From positions 248,001 through 312,000 of the forward strand of contig NZ_JARFIK010000001.1 in assembly GCF_029076695.1 (NCBI RefSeq): a stretch of DNA of 64,000 bases, in the 5' to 3' direction. This document shows, in pieces, positions 18,553 to 25,697 of this stretch. Below the pieces are notes generated by a model. The model saw only the letters and a list, made by a program, of their open reading frames with translations. It was not told the DNA's origin and ran no database searches. The translations under genes were made by a program, and so were the position numbers. Each line of letters starts with the position of its first letter. Within the stretch, counting starts at the first letter, position 1. The stretch comes from Adlercreutzia equolifaciens (GTDB lineage Bacteria; Actinomycetota; Coriobacteriia; Coriobacteriales; Eggerthellaceae).

Positions 18553-19788
18553 TTAGTAGCGGCTGTCGAAGATGCGCTTCGTCTTCTTCTCGGAGCGGGG
18601 CAGCTCGCCCAGCGGCACGCCCTTGGCCTCCGGGGTGCAACCGCACTTCGCCTTGAAGATGAGGGCCAGCTCTTCCTCGCAGCGGGCCAGGGCCTCGCCC
18701 TCCAGCGGCGTTTCGAACAGCACAGTAAGCACGTCGTGGCCGTCCACGGCCTCGATCATGACCTGGTACTCCGAGCTGGTGCCGTCGGTGGCCTTGATAA
18801 CCTCTTCCACCTGGGCCGGGAACATGTTGCAGCCCTTCACCTTGAACATGTCGTCGGTGCGGCCGGTGAGCGTGGCAATGCGCGGGTGGCGGCTGCCGCA
18901 GGAGCAGGCGCCCGGCACAATGCGCGTAAGGTCGTGAGTACGATAGCGAATGAGCGGCGCCCCCTGCTTGCGCAGCGTGGTGAGCACCAGCTCGCCCTCT
19001 TCGCCGTCGGGCAGCACCTGGCCGGTTTCAGGGTCGACAATCTCGATGTAGACGAAGTCGTCCCAGATGTGCATACCGTCGTGGGCGTCGCAGGAAATGC
19101 CGATGCCCGGACCGTAGACCTCGGTGAGGCCGTAAATGTCATAGATCTCGATGCCCAGCTCGTTCTGGATGCGGCTGCGCATCTTCTCGCCCCAGCGCTC
19201 GGAACCGATGACGCCCTTCTTCAGGTGCAGCTTGTCGCGCAGGCCGCGCTTGGTGATTTCCTCGGCCAGCAACAGAGCATAGGAGCTGGTGGCGCAGAGC
19301 ACCGTGGACTTCAGGTCCTGCATCATCTTCAGCTGCTTCTCAGTGTTGCCGGGGCCCATGGGAATGGCCATGGCGCCCAGACGCTCGGCGCCCAGCTGAA
19401 AGCCGATGCCCGCCGTCCACAGGCCGTAGCCCGGGGTAATTTGGATGCGGTCGAAGGGCGTGATGCCCGCCATTTCATAGCAGCGGGCGAACTGCGTGGC
19501 CCAGTCGATGACATCCTGCTGAGTGTAGGGGATGATGACGGGCGTGCCCGTGGTGCCCGAGGAACTGTGGATGCGCACGATCTCGTCGTCGGGGACGGCC
19601 TGCAAGCCCAGGGGATACACCGCGCGCAGGTCGTCCTTCTCCGAGAACGGAAGCTGCTCGAAGTCGGCCTGGGTACGTACCGCGGCCACGTCGATCCCCT
19701 CGAATTTCTTCGCATAGAACGGCGAGCGCTCCTTGATAGTGGCCAGCTGGCCCGTGATCATTGTTAGCTGCTCTTCGGTCATTTCCAT
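18553..19788 (-). CDS. Phenylacetate-CoA ligase-family (PaaK-type) AMP-dependent ligase
   Basis: A 411-residue adenylate-forming enzyme of the PaaK family. It has the P-loop HSSSGTTGTPVIIPYT, the DIYGLTEVYGPG motif, LIRYRTHDLTRI and a C-terminal lid with LTGRTDDMFKVKGCNMFP. It would activate an aryl or acyl carboxylate with ATP and CoA; substrate not readable. The frame extends to a GTG at 19815, but AAGGAG sits upstream of the ATG at 19788, which is preferred. In Eggerthellaceae-like genomes such ligases often accompany indolepyruvate oxidoreductase, which makes aryl-CoA, and iorA-iorB lie 13 kb away. It heads the minus-strand run leading to the phosphorelay and pilus genes. Confidence 0.85.
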   Translation of the reverse strand: MEMTEEQLTMITGQLATIKERSPFYAKKFEGIDVAAVRTQADFEQLPFSEKDDLRAVYPLGLQAVPDDEIVRIHSSSGTTGTPVIIPYTQQDVIDWATQFARCYEMAGITPFDRIQITPGYGLWTAGIGFQLGAERLGAMAIPMGPGNTEKQLKMMQDLKSTVLCATSSYALLLAEEITKRGLRDKLHLKKGVIGSERWGEKMRSRIQNELGIEIYDIYGLTEVYGPGIGISCDAHDGMHIWDDFVYIEIVDPETGQVLPDGEEGELVLTTLRKQGAPLIRYRTHDLTRIVPGACSCGSRHPRIATLTGRTDDMFKVKGCNMFPAQVEEVIKATDGTSSEYQVMIEAVDGHDVLTVLFETPLEGEALARCEEELALIFKAKCGCTPEAKGVPLGELPRSEKKTKRIFDSRY

Positions 19789-19812
19789 GGGGGTCGAGTC
19801 TCCTTCAAAATC

Positions 19813-19831
19813 CACACTTCTCTCAAGTGTG
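19813..19831. promoter_or_regulatory. Inverted repeat before the PaaK-like gene
   Basis: CACACTT and AAGTGTG are exact arms with a five-base spacer, located about 25 bases upstream of the chosen start. It could be an operator or 5'-UTR hairpin. The rest of 19832-20034 shows no gene. Confidence 0.3.
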
Positions 19832-20034
19832 CTTCATTCTAGCAAACTCCAGCCCTGCACGGGGGCTCACTCCACGGTAATCCCGCAGGGGGAAACACGA
19901 CGTGAGCCACGGATTTCATGACTGGGAAGGTCGGCTTATTGTCAGAGCGTCGAAGAAGGAGGGTGAGTGGCGGGGCGACCGGCCCGGGGGAGCTGCGGAG
20001 GAATGTGCTCCCACAACCAGCTTCAAACAAGAAA

Positions 20035-20060
20035 GCCCCCGTCGGGAGGTAGACGGGGGC
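20035..20060 (-). terminator. Intrinsic terminator after the Dabb-domain genes
   Basis: GCCCCCGTC and GACGGGGGC pair around an eight-base loop. Read on the minus strand the stem is followed by TTTCTTGTTT, so it ends the transcript of the two Dabb genes. It lies in the 393-base gap 19789-20181, which otherwise holds no gene I can support. Confidence 0.7.
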
Positions 20061-20114
20061 GTAAAGCTGAACCACGAGGTGTGGCCGAAACAAACCTCAG
20101 ACCGAGCCGCTCTT

Positions 20115-20173
20115 CAGCCAGCCGAAACTCGGGCCGAGTCGATCTGCAGCCAGCCGAAACTCGGGCCGAATCG
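20115..20173. repeat. Two direct copies of a 27-bp sequence, period 32
   Basis: Copies at 20115-20141 and 20147-20173 differ by one base (GCCGAGTCG versus GCCGAATCG). They lie immediately downstream of the Dabb gene stop, between it and the terminator. Function unknown; no third copy seen. Confidence 0.7.
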
Positions 20174-20181
20174 CTTTCTCG

Positions 20182-20847
20182 CTAGGCGAAGTTCGCGAGG
20201 AAGGGCTTCTCCTGGGCCATGTACGGAGTGCACAGGTTCACGTTCGCGACCCACTCGGCGCAAGCCGGCTCGAAGAACTTGTCCACGTACAGGAAGTGGA
20301 ACGGCGTGGTCATGTACTTGCCGAGGAAGCTCATGGGCTCGTCGAAGTCGCACTCGTAGGCGTAGGCCCACTCGTCGGTGCCCTCGGACTCCACCACGCG
20401 GGCGAACTTGCAGTTGCGCAGGCCCGGCACGTGATCGGCCATGTCGTTCATATGGGCTTCCATCTTCTCGATCATCGCCGGATCAGCACCTTCGCGAATG
20501 CTGAAGAACAGGATGCGGTGGCAGGTGGAGTTCTCCTTCTCCTGCAGCAGCAGGTCGCCCTCGCCGTAGGCCAGAAACTCGCAGTTGGCCACCTTGGAGG
20601 GGTCGGTCATGAGCGCCTTCAGATCGCCCCAGGCCGCGCCACCCTTGGCCGCGTCGTAGGCCGCCTGATCGGCAAAGCCCACTTCGCAGACGAAGTCGCC
20701 ACCGGGCATGGGCGGCTCGAGCACCTTGTCGGCCAGAAAGACGTCGCTCACCGCCGCAGCCGCCGTGCGTGCATCGGCGACGAACTGATCCTTGGCCGCA
20801 TCGTCCATACCCTCGGCGAAGGTGACGGCAAAAACACCACTAAACAT
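20182..20847 (-). CDS. Cytoplasmic tandem Dabb (dimeric alpha-beta barrel) protein
   Basis: A 221-residue protein with no signal peptide. It appears to contain two ferredoxin-like (Dabb) repeats of about 100 residues: the first runs from FSGVFAVTFAEGMDD to about residue 100, the second begins at CHRILFFSIREGADPAMI. Dabb proteins bind small hydrophobic or aromatic ligands; some are stress-related or act as cyclases. It overlaps the exported Dabb-like protein gene by eight bases, so the two are cotranscribed and probably handle the same compound inside and outside the cell. Substrate unknown. Confidence 0.65.
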   Translation of the reverse strand: MFSGVFAVTFAEGMDDAAKDQFVADARTAAAAVSDVFLADKVLEPPMPGGDFVCEVGFADQAAYDAAKGGAAWGDLKALMTDPSKVANCEFLAYGEGDLLLQEKENSTCHRILFFSIREGADPAMIEKMEAHMNDMADHVPGLRNCKFARVVESEGTDEWAYAYECDFDEPMSFLGKYMTTPFHFLYVDKFFEPACAEWVANVNLCTPYMAQEKPFLANFA

Positions 20848-21388
20848 TATTGAGCACCTCCATGTAGCTTTCCGAAGCAGAGTACACGCGATCGACCGAC
20901 ACGGCCTTGCCGCGCACCTCGGCCCACCACTTCACATACTCGGGGTTGTAGCGCGTGGCCGAGGAATAGGCCCACGCCGCCTGGGCGATATCGGGCATCG
21001 TCCACTCGATCTCGATGATGCTCGAATCCTTGTCGAGCCAGATGGCCGGCGCCACGGTGGCGCGGACGAACGTCCAGCCAGCACCCTCCATCAGCGGCTT
21101 CATGTTCGTCATGAAGTCATCGTAGAGGGCTTTGCCCTCGCCCGGTTTGGCCGTCAGGCGATCGACGATGTAGACCACTTCGTCGCCGCCGGTGGCCGCC
21201 AGGCCCTCGTTGGTTTCCGTTGCCACGTTTGCCTCCTGTTCCGTCGGGTCTTCCGTGTTTCCCTCCGGTGCGGACGCCTCTGTGGTACCGCCGGTGCATC
21301 CGGCAAGCAACCCCAGGGACGCAACACCGACGCAGGCGCCAGCCGCCACAAAAGAGCGGCGGGTCAGGCACGGTGCGCTTTGCCTCAT
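20840..21388 (-). CDS. Exported Dabb-like lipoprotein (Tat/lipobox signal)
   Basis: A 182-residue protein. The ATG at 21388 is preceded by AAAGGGGAG. The N-terminus has a twin-arginine motif (TRRSFVAAGA) and a lipobox LAGC, then a Thr/Glu-rich linker and a single Dabb-like domain (VVYIVDRLTAKPGEG, MEGAGWTFVRATVAP, IIEIEWTMPDIAQA). Use of Tat suggests folding or cofactor loading before export. It heads a two-gene operon and is divergent from the LuxR-type membrane regulator, with the conserved regulatory block between them. Confidence 0.7.
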   Translation of the reverse strand: MRQSAPCLTRRSFVAAGACVGVASLGLLAGCTGGTTEASAPEGNTEDPTEQEANVATETNEGLAATGGDEVVYIVDRLTAKPGEGKALYDDFMTNMKPLMEGAGWTFVRATVAPAIWLDKDSSIIEIEWTMPDIAQAAWAYSSATRYNPEYVKWWAEVRGKAVSVDRVYSASESYMEVLNNV

Positions 21389-21530
21389 AGTCTCCCCTTT
21401 CTTGACAAATCCCCCTTCGAAAGATAGGCTCGGCTGCTGAAAAGCTTCCACTTTCACCGACGTTCCCGCCTCTTACCTCAGGTTCATCGATGAGCAACCG
21501 AGCCTGTCTGAAGCCTATCGGGCACAGGGA

Positions 21531-21591
21531 GTTTCGTCAGTCTCACGAAACCGGGTAAATGGGGTATTTGCCCTCGTCCGAAAGGTATGAT
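21531..21591 (+). promoter_or_regulatory. Operator/promoter block, copy 1 (upstream of the LuxR gene)
   Basis: GTTTCGT (21531-21537) and ACGAAAC (21545-21551) form a perfect inverted repeat. The 20-base string at 21536-21555 also occurs at 24880-24899. Thirty bases later comes AAGGTATGAT with TATGAT at 21586-21591, again matched in the second copy at the same spacing. The block lies between the divergent Dabb lipoprotein and LuxR genes. It is likely the regulator's binding site plus a sigma-70 -10 element; binding is inferred. Confidence 0.6.
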
Positions 21592-21614
21592 TTGCCGATT
21601 CAAGGGAGGGAAAC

Positions 21615-22826
21615 GTGCATATCAACCTCAAGGCGCACAAGATCAACGGCCGCCAGGCGGCCTCTATTGCGCTGCTCGATTCCATCATTTGGCTGTGGTT
21701 TCACCAGATCAACTACACGAGCATTTTCTCGGAGTCGGTGCTGGCTCCCAACATTGCCGTGCTACCGAGCCTTGCCCTGAGCACGGCGCTGGCGGTGGGC
21801 ATCATGCATGCCCGCTGGGATGTCATTCCGAAATCTCTCCGCTTGGCCACGGCCCTGGGCACACCCCTTGTGCTGCTCGGCTGCGTGCTGCTGAGCCAAG
21901 TCGGCAACCAGTCCGACACGCTCGCTACCGCTCTCTCGCTGGCCCTCGGGGTGGCCTGCAGCCTGGCCGCTCTCCTACGCCTAGAAACGCTGGCCAAGTG
22001 CGACGACTTCGCCACCTTGGCCGTGGCCCTTTCTGGCTCACTCATGTTGTTCTACGTGCTCGACCTGGGGCTTTTGCTGGTGCCGCGCGAAGTGTACGAC
22101 GCGCTTGTCGTTGCAGCGCCCCTCACCTTGGCCGTCGGCTCGAGCCACCCGGCGCCTCCCGCGGCACGCTCGGGTCCGCTGCCAAAACGCATGCGACGGG
22201 CCGTGCCCGTGCTCGTGCCCTTCGTCATGGGGGCCTGCACCGGCTTCGTGGTAGCGCTTGGGATGGCGGCCATGGCCGTGAGCCCCCTCGAGCTGTTCAC
22301 CCGACCCTCTCCGCTGTTCTTGCTCTCGCAGCTGCTGTTCATCTGCCTGACCATCGTGACGGTGTTCGGCCTTGACCTGCGCAAGGCCACCTATTTCGCT
22401 GGCACAAGCCTCTGCTGGAGCTTGGGTATGGCCACCGGCAACGTCGCCAACGAGACCCTGCTCACCTCGGCGCAGCACCTTATCGCCAACGAAGCAGCCT
22501 CGTTCATCTGCCTCTCCGTCATCGTCATATTCTTCGCCTTCTCCGGCATCTGGATTAACAGCCTTGAGAAGACCATCGTCACCAGTACCGAGTCGTCCTT
22601 CGAGCGCATCGCCAAGGACGCCGGTCTTACAAAGCGCGAGACCGAAGTGGTGCAGCTGCTTTTGGAAGGCCGCAGCCTGCGCATCATTCAGGAGACGCTG
22701 TTCATTTCCGAGGGTACCGCCCGCACCCACACCAAACGCATTTACGCGAAGCTGGGCGTTCACTCCAAGCAGGAGCTCATCGACTTCTTCAAAGGAAAGC
22801 TCACCTCAGAGCAGGCGGAGAAGTAG
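21615..22826 (+). CDS. LuxR-family regulator with polytopic membrane domain
   Basis: A 403-residue protein with about ten hydrophobic helices over residues 15-315 and a C-terminal LuxR helix-turn-helix (about residues 335-400: LTKRETEVVQLLLEG, FISEGTARTHTKRIYAKLGV). This membrane-LuxR architecture is typical of Eggerthellaceae, usually beside genes for exported reductases. The GTG start follows GGGAGGG. It is divergent from the Dabb lipoprotein gene and upstream of the exported flavoprotein gene. It probably senses a small molecule in the membrane and controls these neighbours. Confidence 0.85.
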   Translation: MHINLKAHKINGRQAASIALLDSIIWLWFHQINYTSIFSESVLAPNIAVLPSLALSTALAVGIMHARWDVIPKSLRLATALGTPLVLLGCVLLSQVGNQSDTLATALSLALGVACSLAALLRLETLAKCDDFATLAVALSGSLMLFYVLDLGLLLVPREVYDALVVAAPLTLAVGSSHPAPPAARSGPLPKRMRRAVPVLVPFVMGACTGFVVALGMAAMAVSPLELFTRPSPLFLLSQLLFICLTIVTVFGLDLRKATYFAGTSLCWSLGMATGNVANETLLTSAQHLIANEAASFICLSVIVIFFAFSGIWINSLEKTIVTSTESSFERIAKDAGLTKRETEVVQLLLEGRSLRIIQETLFISEGTARTHTKRIYAKLGVHSKQELIDFFKGKLTSEQAEK

Positions 22827-23022
22827 CTAGCGGCACGAACGCGCCCAAGAGCCGCGAGCCGGCGCCTATTGCGCCCAGACGTGGTCCTCCTCCTGCTACG
22901 CATGGCTACAGCAACCATCTCGGCAGACGGTCACGTTGTCTTGCTCGGCGCCGGAGGCCACCGCCACCCCCTTTCCGGGCCACCCCATCCGAACGGCACC
23001 TACCCCCTCCCCAACCGTCAAA

Positions 23023-23046
23023 CGGCCCCCGCCGAAGCAGGGGCCG
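23023..23046 (-). terminator. Terminator-like hairpin after the exported flavoprotein
   Basis: CGGCCCC and GGGGCCG pair around a ten-base loop 45 bases past the flavoprotein stop. Read on the minus strand it is followed by TTTGACGG, a weak T-run. The gap 22827-23091 holds no gene. Confidence 0.5.
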
Positions 23047-23091
23047 CTCAAGGGAGGGTTATGGGTACAGCTTACGCCGCAGGGCGCGAAC

Positions 23092-24804
23092 CTAGGCGCT
23101 CAGCGCGTGGTTCACGGCCACCCAGCTCATCACGCCACCGGAGCCGAGGCTGATGCCGCCATGCACGTAGGTGCCGCCGGAGATACCGGAGGAAGCGCAG
23201 CCAACCGCGTACAGGTTCGGGATGGGCTCGCCCGCCGTATTCACAACCTGGGCGTTCTCGTTGATGGTCAGGCCGCCGGCGGTGCTGCACGAACCAGGCA
23301 CGTAGGTGGTGCCATAGAACGGGCCCGCGGCCAGGGGCGCCAGCACCGGGTTCGGGATGTCGGTGCGGCTGCCGGCCATAACGCCGGTGGTGTTGATGTC
23401 CAGGTGCTTCTCGCCACGATGGAACACCGGATCCTTGCCCTCGGCGGCATTGGCGTTGAAGGCCTCGATCTCGGCCTTCAGGCCCGCAGGATCGATGCCC
23501 AGCTTCTCAGCCAGCTCTTCGAGGGTGTCGGCCTTCACGAAGTACTCGGGCACCTCGTCGGCAGCAGAGGCGTCGCCACCGTAGGTCTCATCGAAGAAGC
23601 TGCCCTCGCCGTCGCCCACGGCGCTCACGATGTGGCCCGGCATGGAATAGGTATTCCAGCAGGCAGCGTCGCAGATGAGGTAGGACGGAATGTTCACATG
23701 GCCCGGCTCGCCGGTGTCATAGTAGGCGAAGGACTGGTTGAACAGGTCGTAGGGACCAGCCTCGTTGCCGATGCGCTTGCCCTTCTTGTTCACCACGACC
23801 GCACCAGGCAGACCGCGGTACATAGCCCAGTCGCAACCGGCGATTTCCTGGGCGATGAGACCATCGTTGATGAGGGCCTGCGGGTCGTCGCCCGTGGTGA
23901 GGACGCAGGGGACACCCCACCAGCGATCCATGAAGGACACACTCGCGCCGATGTCCATGCCCATGCGCTGGCCGTCACCGGTGTTGGTGGGCACTACGCA
24001 GGTGGCCATAAGCTTGTAGGGCAGGTACTTGGCGCGCATTTCGTCGTTGTGGTCGAAACCGCCCGTAGCCACGATGACCGTGGAGGCCTTGATGTTCTGG
24101 CCACCGCACACCGCGCCGAGCACCGCACCGGAGCCGTCAGTCAAAAGCTCGGTGGCCTCGGTGTTCATGAGGATTTCCACGCCCAGCTCTTCCAGCTTGG
24201 CCTTCATCTCTTCCCACATCTGGGTTGCCACCAGCGGGCCCTCGGCGTTCGCCGCGCCCAAGCTGCCGCGGCCCATGGGGATCCAGCCCTCCATGGGCTC
24301 GTAGTAGTCGCCGAACAGCGGGCTCGCGTTGAACGTCCAGCCCATCTCCTCGGACAGCCAGGTGAGGAAGTCGTTGCCGTTGTCGATATAGGAGCTCAGC
24401 ACGGCCTGATCGACACGATGATCGGACGCGTTGGTGAAGTACTTCACCACTTCTTCCTTGCTGTCCTTTACGCCCGCAGCCTCGGCGGCGTAGGACAGCG
24501 GCACGGCCAGACCGCCGCCCGAGGTGGCAGCGGTGCCGCCCCACATGGTGCCCTTCTCGACGACGCACACGTTGGCGCCCTTCTCGGCGGCCACCAGCGC
24601 AGCGAACGTGCCAGTGCCAGAGCCCAGCACGAGCACGTCTACTTCCTTGTCCCAAGAAATATCAGAGCCCGTAGCGGCCAGGCTCGACTCGTTGTTGCCC
24701 GCAGGAGCGCAGCCCGCCATGGCGGCCGTCGCGCCCAGCGCCAGGCTCGAAAGCGCCGCAGTCTTCAGAAACCCGCGACGATCCATTCCCTTGTTTTCTC
24801 CCAT
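23092..24804 (-). CDS. Tat-exported FAD-dependent oxidoreductase (FAD_binding_2; fumarate/urocanate reductase or KstD-like)
   Basis: A 570-residue flavoprotein. The start has a twin-arginine signal (MDRRGFLKTAALSS) and a lipobox-like MAGC, after GGAGG. The FAD Rossmann motif is DVLVLGSGTGTFAALVAAEKG at about residue 55, followed by GGTAATSGGGLAVP. The C-terminal cap and FAD-closing segment (GTTYVPGSCSTAGGLTINENA, GGTYVHGGISLGSGG) resembles 3-ketosteroid dehydrogenases and urocanate-type reductases of the same superfamily. No covalent FMN domain or heme motif is present, so electrons would come from another carrier. The substrate is unknown. A copy of the regulatory block sits upstream. Confidence 0.88.
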   Translation of the reverse strand: MGENKGMDRRGFLKTAALSSLALGATAAMAGCAPAGNNESSLAATGSDISWDKEVDVLVLGSGTGTFAALVAAEKGANVCVVEKGTMWGGTAATSGGGLAVPLSYAAEAAGVKDSKEEVVKYFTNASDHRVDQAVLSSYIDNGNDFLTWLSEEMGWTFNASPLFGDYYEPMEGWIPMGRGSLGAANAEGPLVATQMWEEMKAKLEELGVEILMNTEATELLTDGSGAVLGAVCGGQNIKASTVIVATGGFDHNDEMRAKYLPYKLMATCVVPTNTGDGQRMGMDIGASVSFMDRWWGVPCVLTTGDDPQALINDGLIAQEIAGCDWAMYRGLPGAVVVNKKGKRIGNEAGPYDLFNQSFAYYDTGEPGHVNIPSYLICDAACWNTYSMPGHIVSAVGDGEGSFFDETYGGDASAADEVPEYFVKADTLEELAEKLGIDPAGLKAEIEAFNANAAEGKDPVFHRGEKHLDINTTGVMAGSRTDIPNPVLAPLAAGPFYGTTYVPGSCSTAGGLTINENAQVVNTAGEPIPNLYAVGCASSGISGGTYVHGGISLGSGGVMSWVAVNHALSA

Positions 24805-24879
24805 GAATTTCCTCCTTATTCGAGAAACCGGCCTTGTGCCAATTTCTTGCGCTTCATTAAAGGGAATTTCCAGGGATGT

Positions 24880-24935
24880 GTCAGTCTCACGAAACCGGGG
24901 AGTTAGGCGCCGAGCCCTCGCCCAAAAGGTATGAT
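24880..24935 (+). promoter_or_regulatory. Operator/promoter block, copy 2 (upstream of the flavoprotein gene)
   Basis: The 20-base string at 24880-24899 is identical to 21536-21555, and TATGAT at 24930-24935 follows at exactly the same 30-base distance, with GCCCTCG and AAAGG kept between. The left half of the inverted repeat is degraded (ATGTGT). It faces away from the flavoprotein gene (start 24804), and no gene follows on the plus strand for 10 kb. It may act as an operator for the flavoprotein or be the relic of a duplicated regulator promoter. Confidence 0.55.
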
Positions 24936-24967
24936 TTTCCAGGTCACCGCCTAGTACTTAATTTCTG

Positions 24968-25217
24968 CGAGGGAGGGCGCTGTGCGGGCGTTGGGGGCTT
25001 GGGAGTTGAGATGCTGCGCGGGCACTTTGGGACCTTGGAGAGCTCGGGAACCTGGGGTGCCTCGGAGGGCTTGGGGGCCTCGGGGGGTCTTGGAGGTCTG
25101 GAGGCTTCGGGCCTTGGGTTCAGGGGTTCAGGGGCTTGGGACTTGAGGGTTCGGGAAGATCGGAGGCCTTGGGATTCGGGGCTTGAGGGTTCGGGGAGGT
25201 CGGGAGCCTTGGAGGGA
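24968..25217 (+). repeat. G-rich, A-poor low-complexity tract
   Basis: About 250 bases made of irregular short units such as CTTGGG, TTCGGG, CTTGGAGG and CAGGGG, with many runs of three to six G on the plus strand. It lies in the 893-base gap 24805-25697 between copy 2 of the regulatory block and the palindromic repeat. A minus-strand frame through it gives a proline-rich sequence that I do not regard as a gene. G-quadruplex formation is possible. Confidence 0.6.
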
Positions 25218-25233
25218 CCAAGACTGAAGCAAG

Positions 25234-25498
25234 TGGTCAAATTAGACCTGTTTTCCATCGACTGTATGTCAGCAAGAGATTTTTGGTCAATCAGACGGCG
25301 ATTTCCATCGATTCGGTGGTCAATCAGCCTGCGTTTTCCATCGCGCCTTTTTGGCGTCGGGAAAAGACCAGGTCAGAAAGGCGGGCTCTCTTGCGCTCGT
25401 TTCGCAGTGGAAGCAAATCGATGGAAAACGCCGTCTGATTGACCAAAAAGTTCCTATTTACGGTGCGTCGATGGAAAACGGGCCCTGATTGACCATCC
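25234..25498. repeat. 265-bp palindromic repeat element, copy A
   Basis: Aligned without gaps to 31750-32014 (constant offset 6516). Bases 25299-25498 match exactly over 200 bases; the first 65 bases carry scattered differences. Inside are several copies of a 26-bp module (TGGTCAATCAG followed by GTTTTCCATC), first in direct and then in inverted orientation, so the element can fold into a long imperfect hairpin. It is in direct orientation relative to copy B. No transposase is encoded. Confidence 0.85.
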
Positions 25499-25626
25499 GC
25501 AGATCCTGGCGCCAGCGCGGGCGACACCGAGCTGAATGGAAGGTGGGACCTGGTTGACCATCCCTCAAAGCTGGGCGCCAACGCGGACGGCGCCTGGCTG
25601 AATGGAAAGCGGGCCCCGATTGACCC
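25471..25626. repeat. Tandem degenerate modules of the same repeat family, period about 65 bp
   Basis: The inverted module (ATGGAAAACGGGCCCTGATT then GACCA) starts at 25471. Diverged versions begin near 25536 (ATGGAAGGTGGGACCTGGTT) and 25602 (ATGGAAAGCGGGCCCCGATT). The intervening stretches also match each other (CTGGCGCCAGCGCGGGCG and CTGGGCGCCAACGCGGACGG). This extends copy A on its right side; copy B lacks the extension. Confidence 0.7.
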
Positions 25627-25697
25627 CGTTCAGCCCTGGCCGTGCGGATCTTCTTGCGCAAAAGCAGCTGTTATCATGTCCGAGGTCCCCAAGAACC

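Noticed and set aside
16321-19767. A 1148-residue open frame on the plus strand opposite the c-di-GMP and PaaK-like genes
   Set aside because: The minus-strand genes have full domain motifs over the same span; the plus frame has His/Leu/Ala-rich composition typical of antisense shadows in G+C-rich DNA and no recognisable domain.
24944-25258. Proline-rich 104-residue minus-strand frame in the G-rich tract
   Set aside because: The start codon lies inside a repeat module, composition reflects low-complexity DNA, and there is no ribosome site.
25442-25626. CRISPR-like array in the 65-bp-period repeats
   Set aside because: Units are few, diverged, palindromic and the spacers resemble each other; no cas genes are present.
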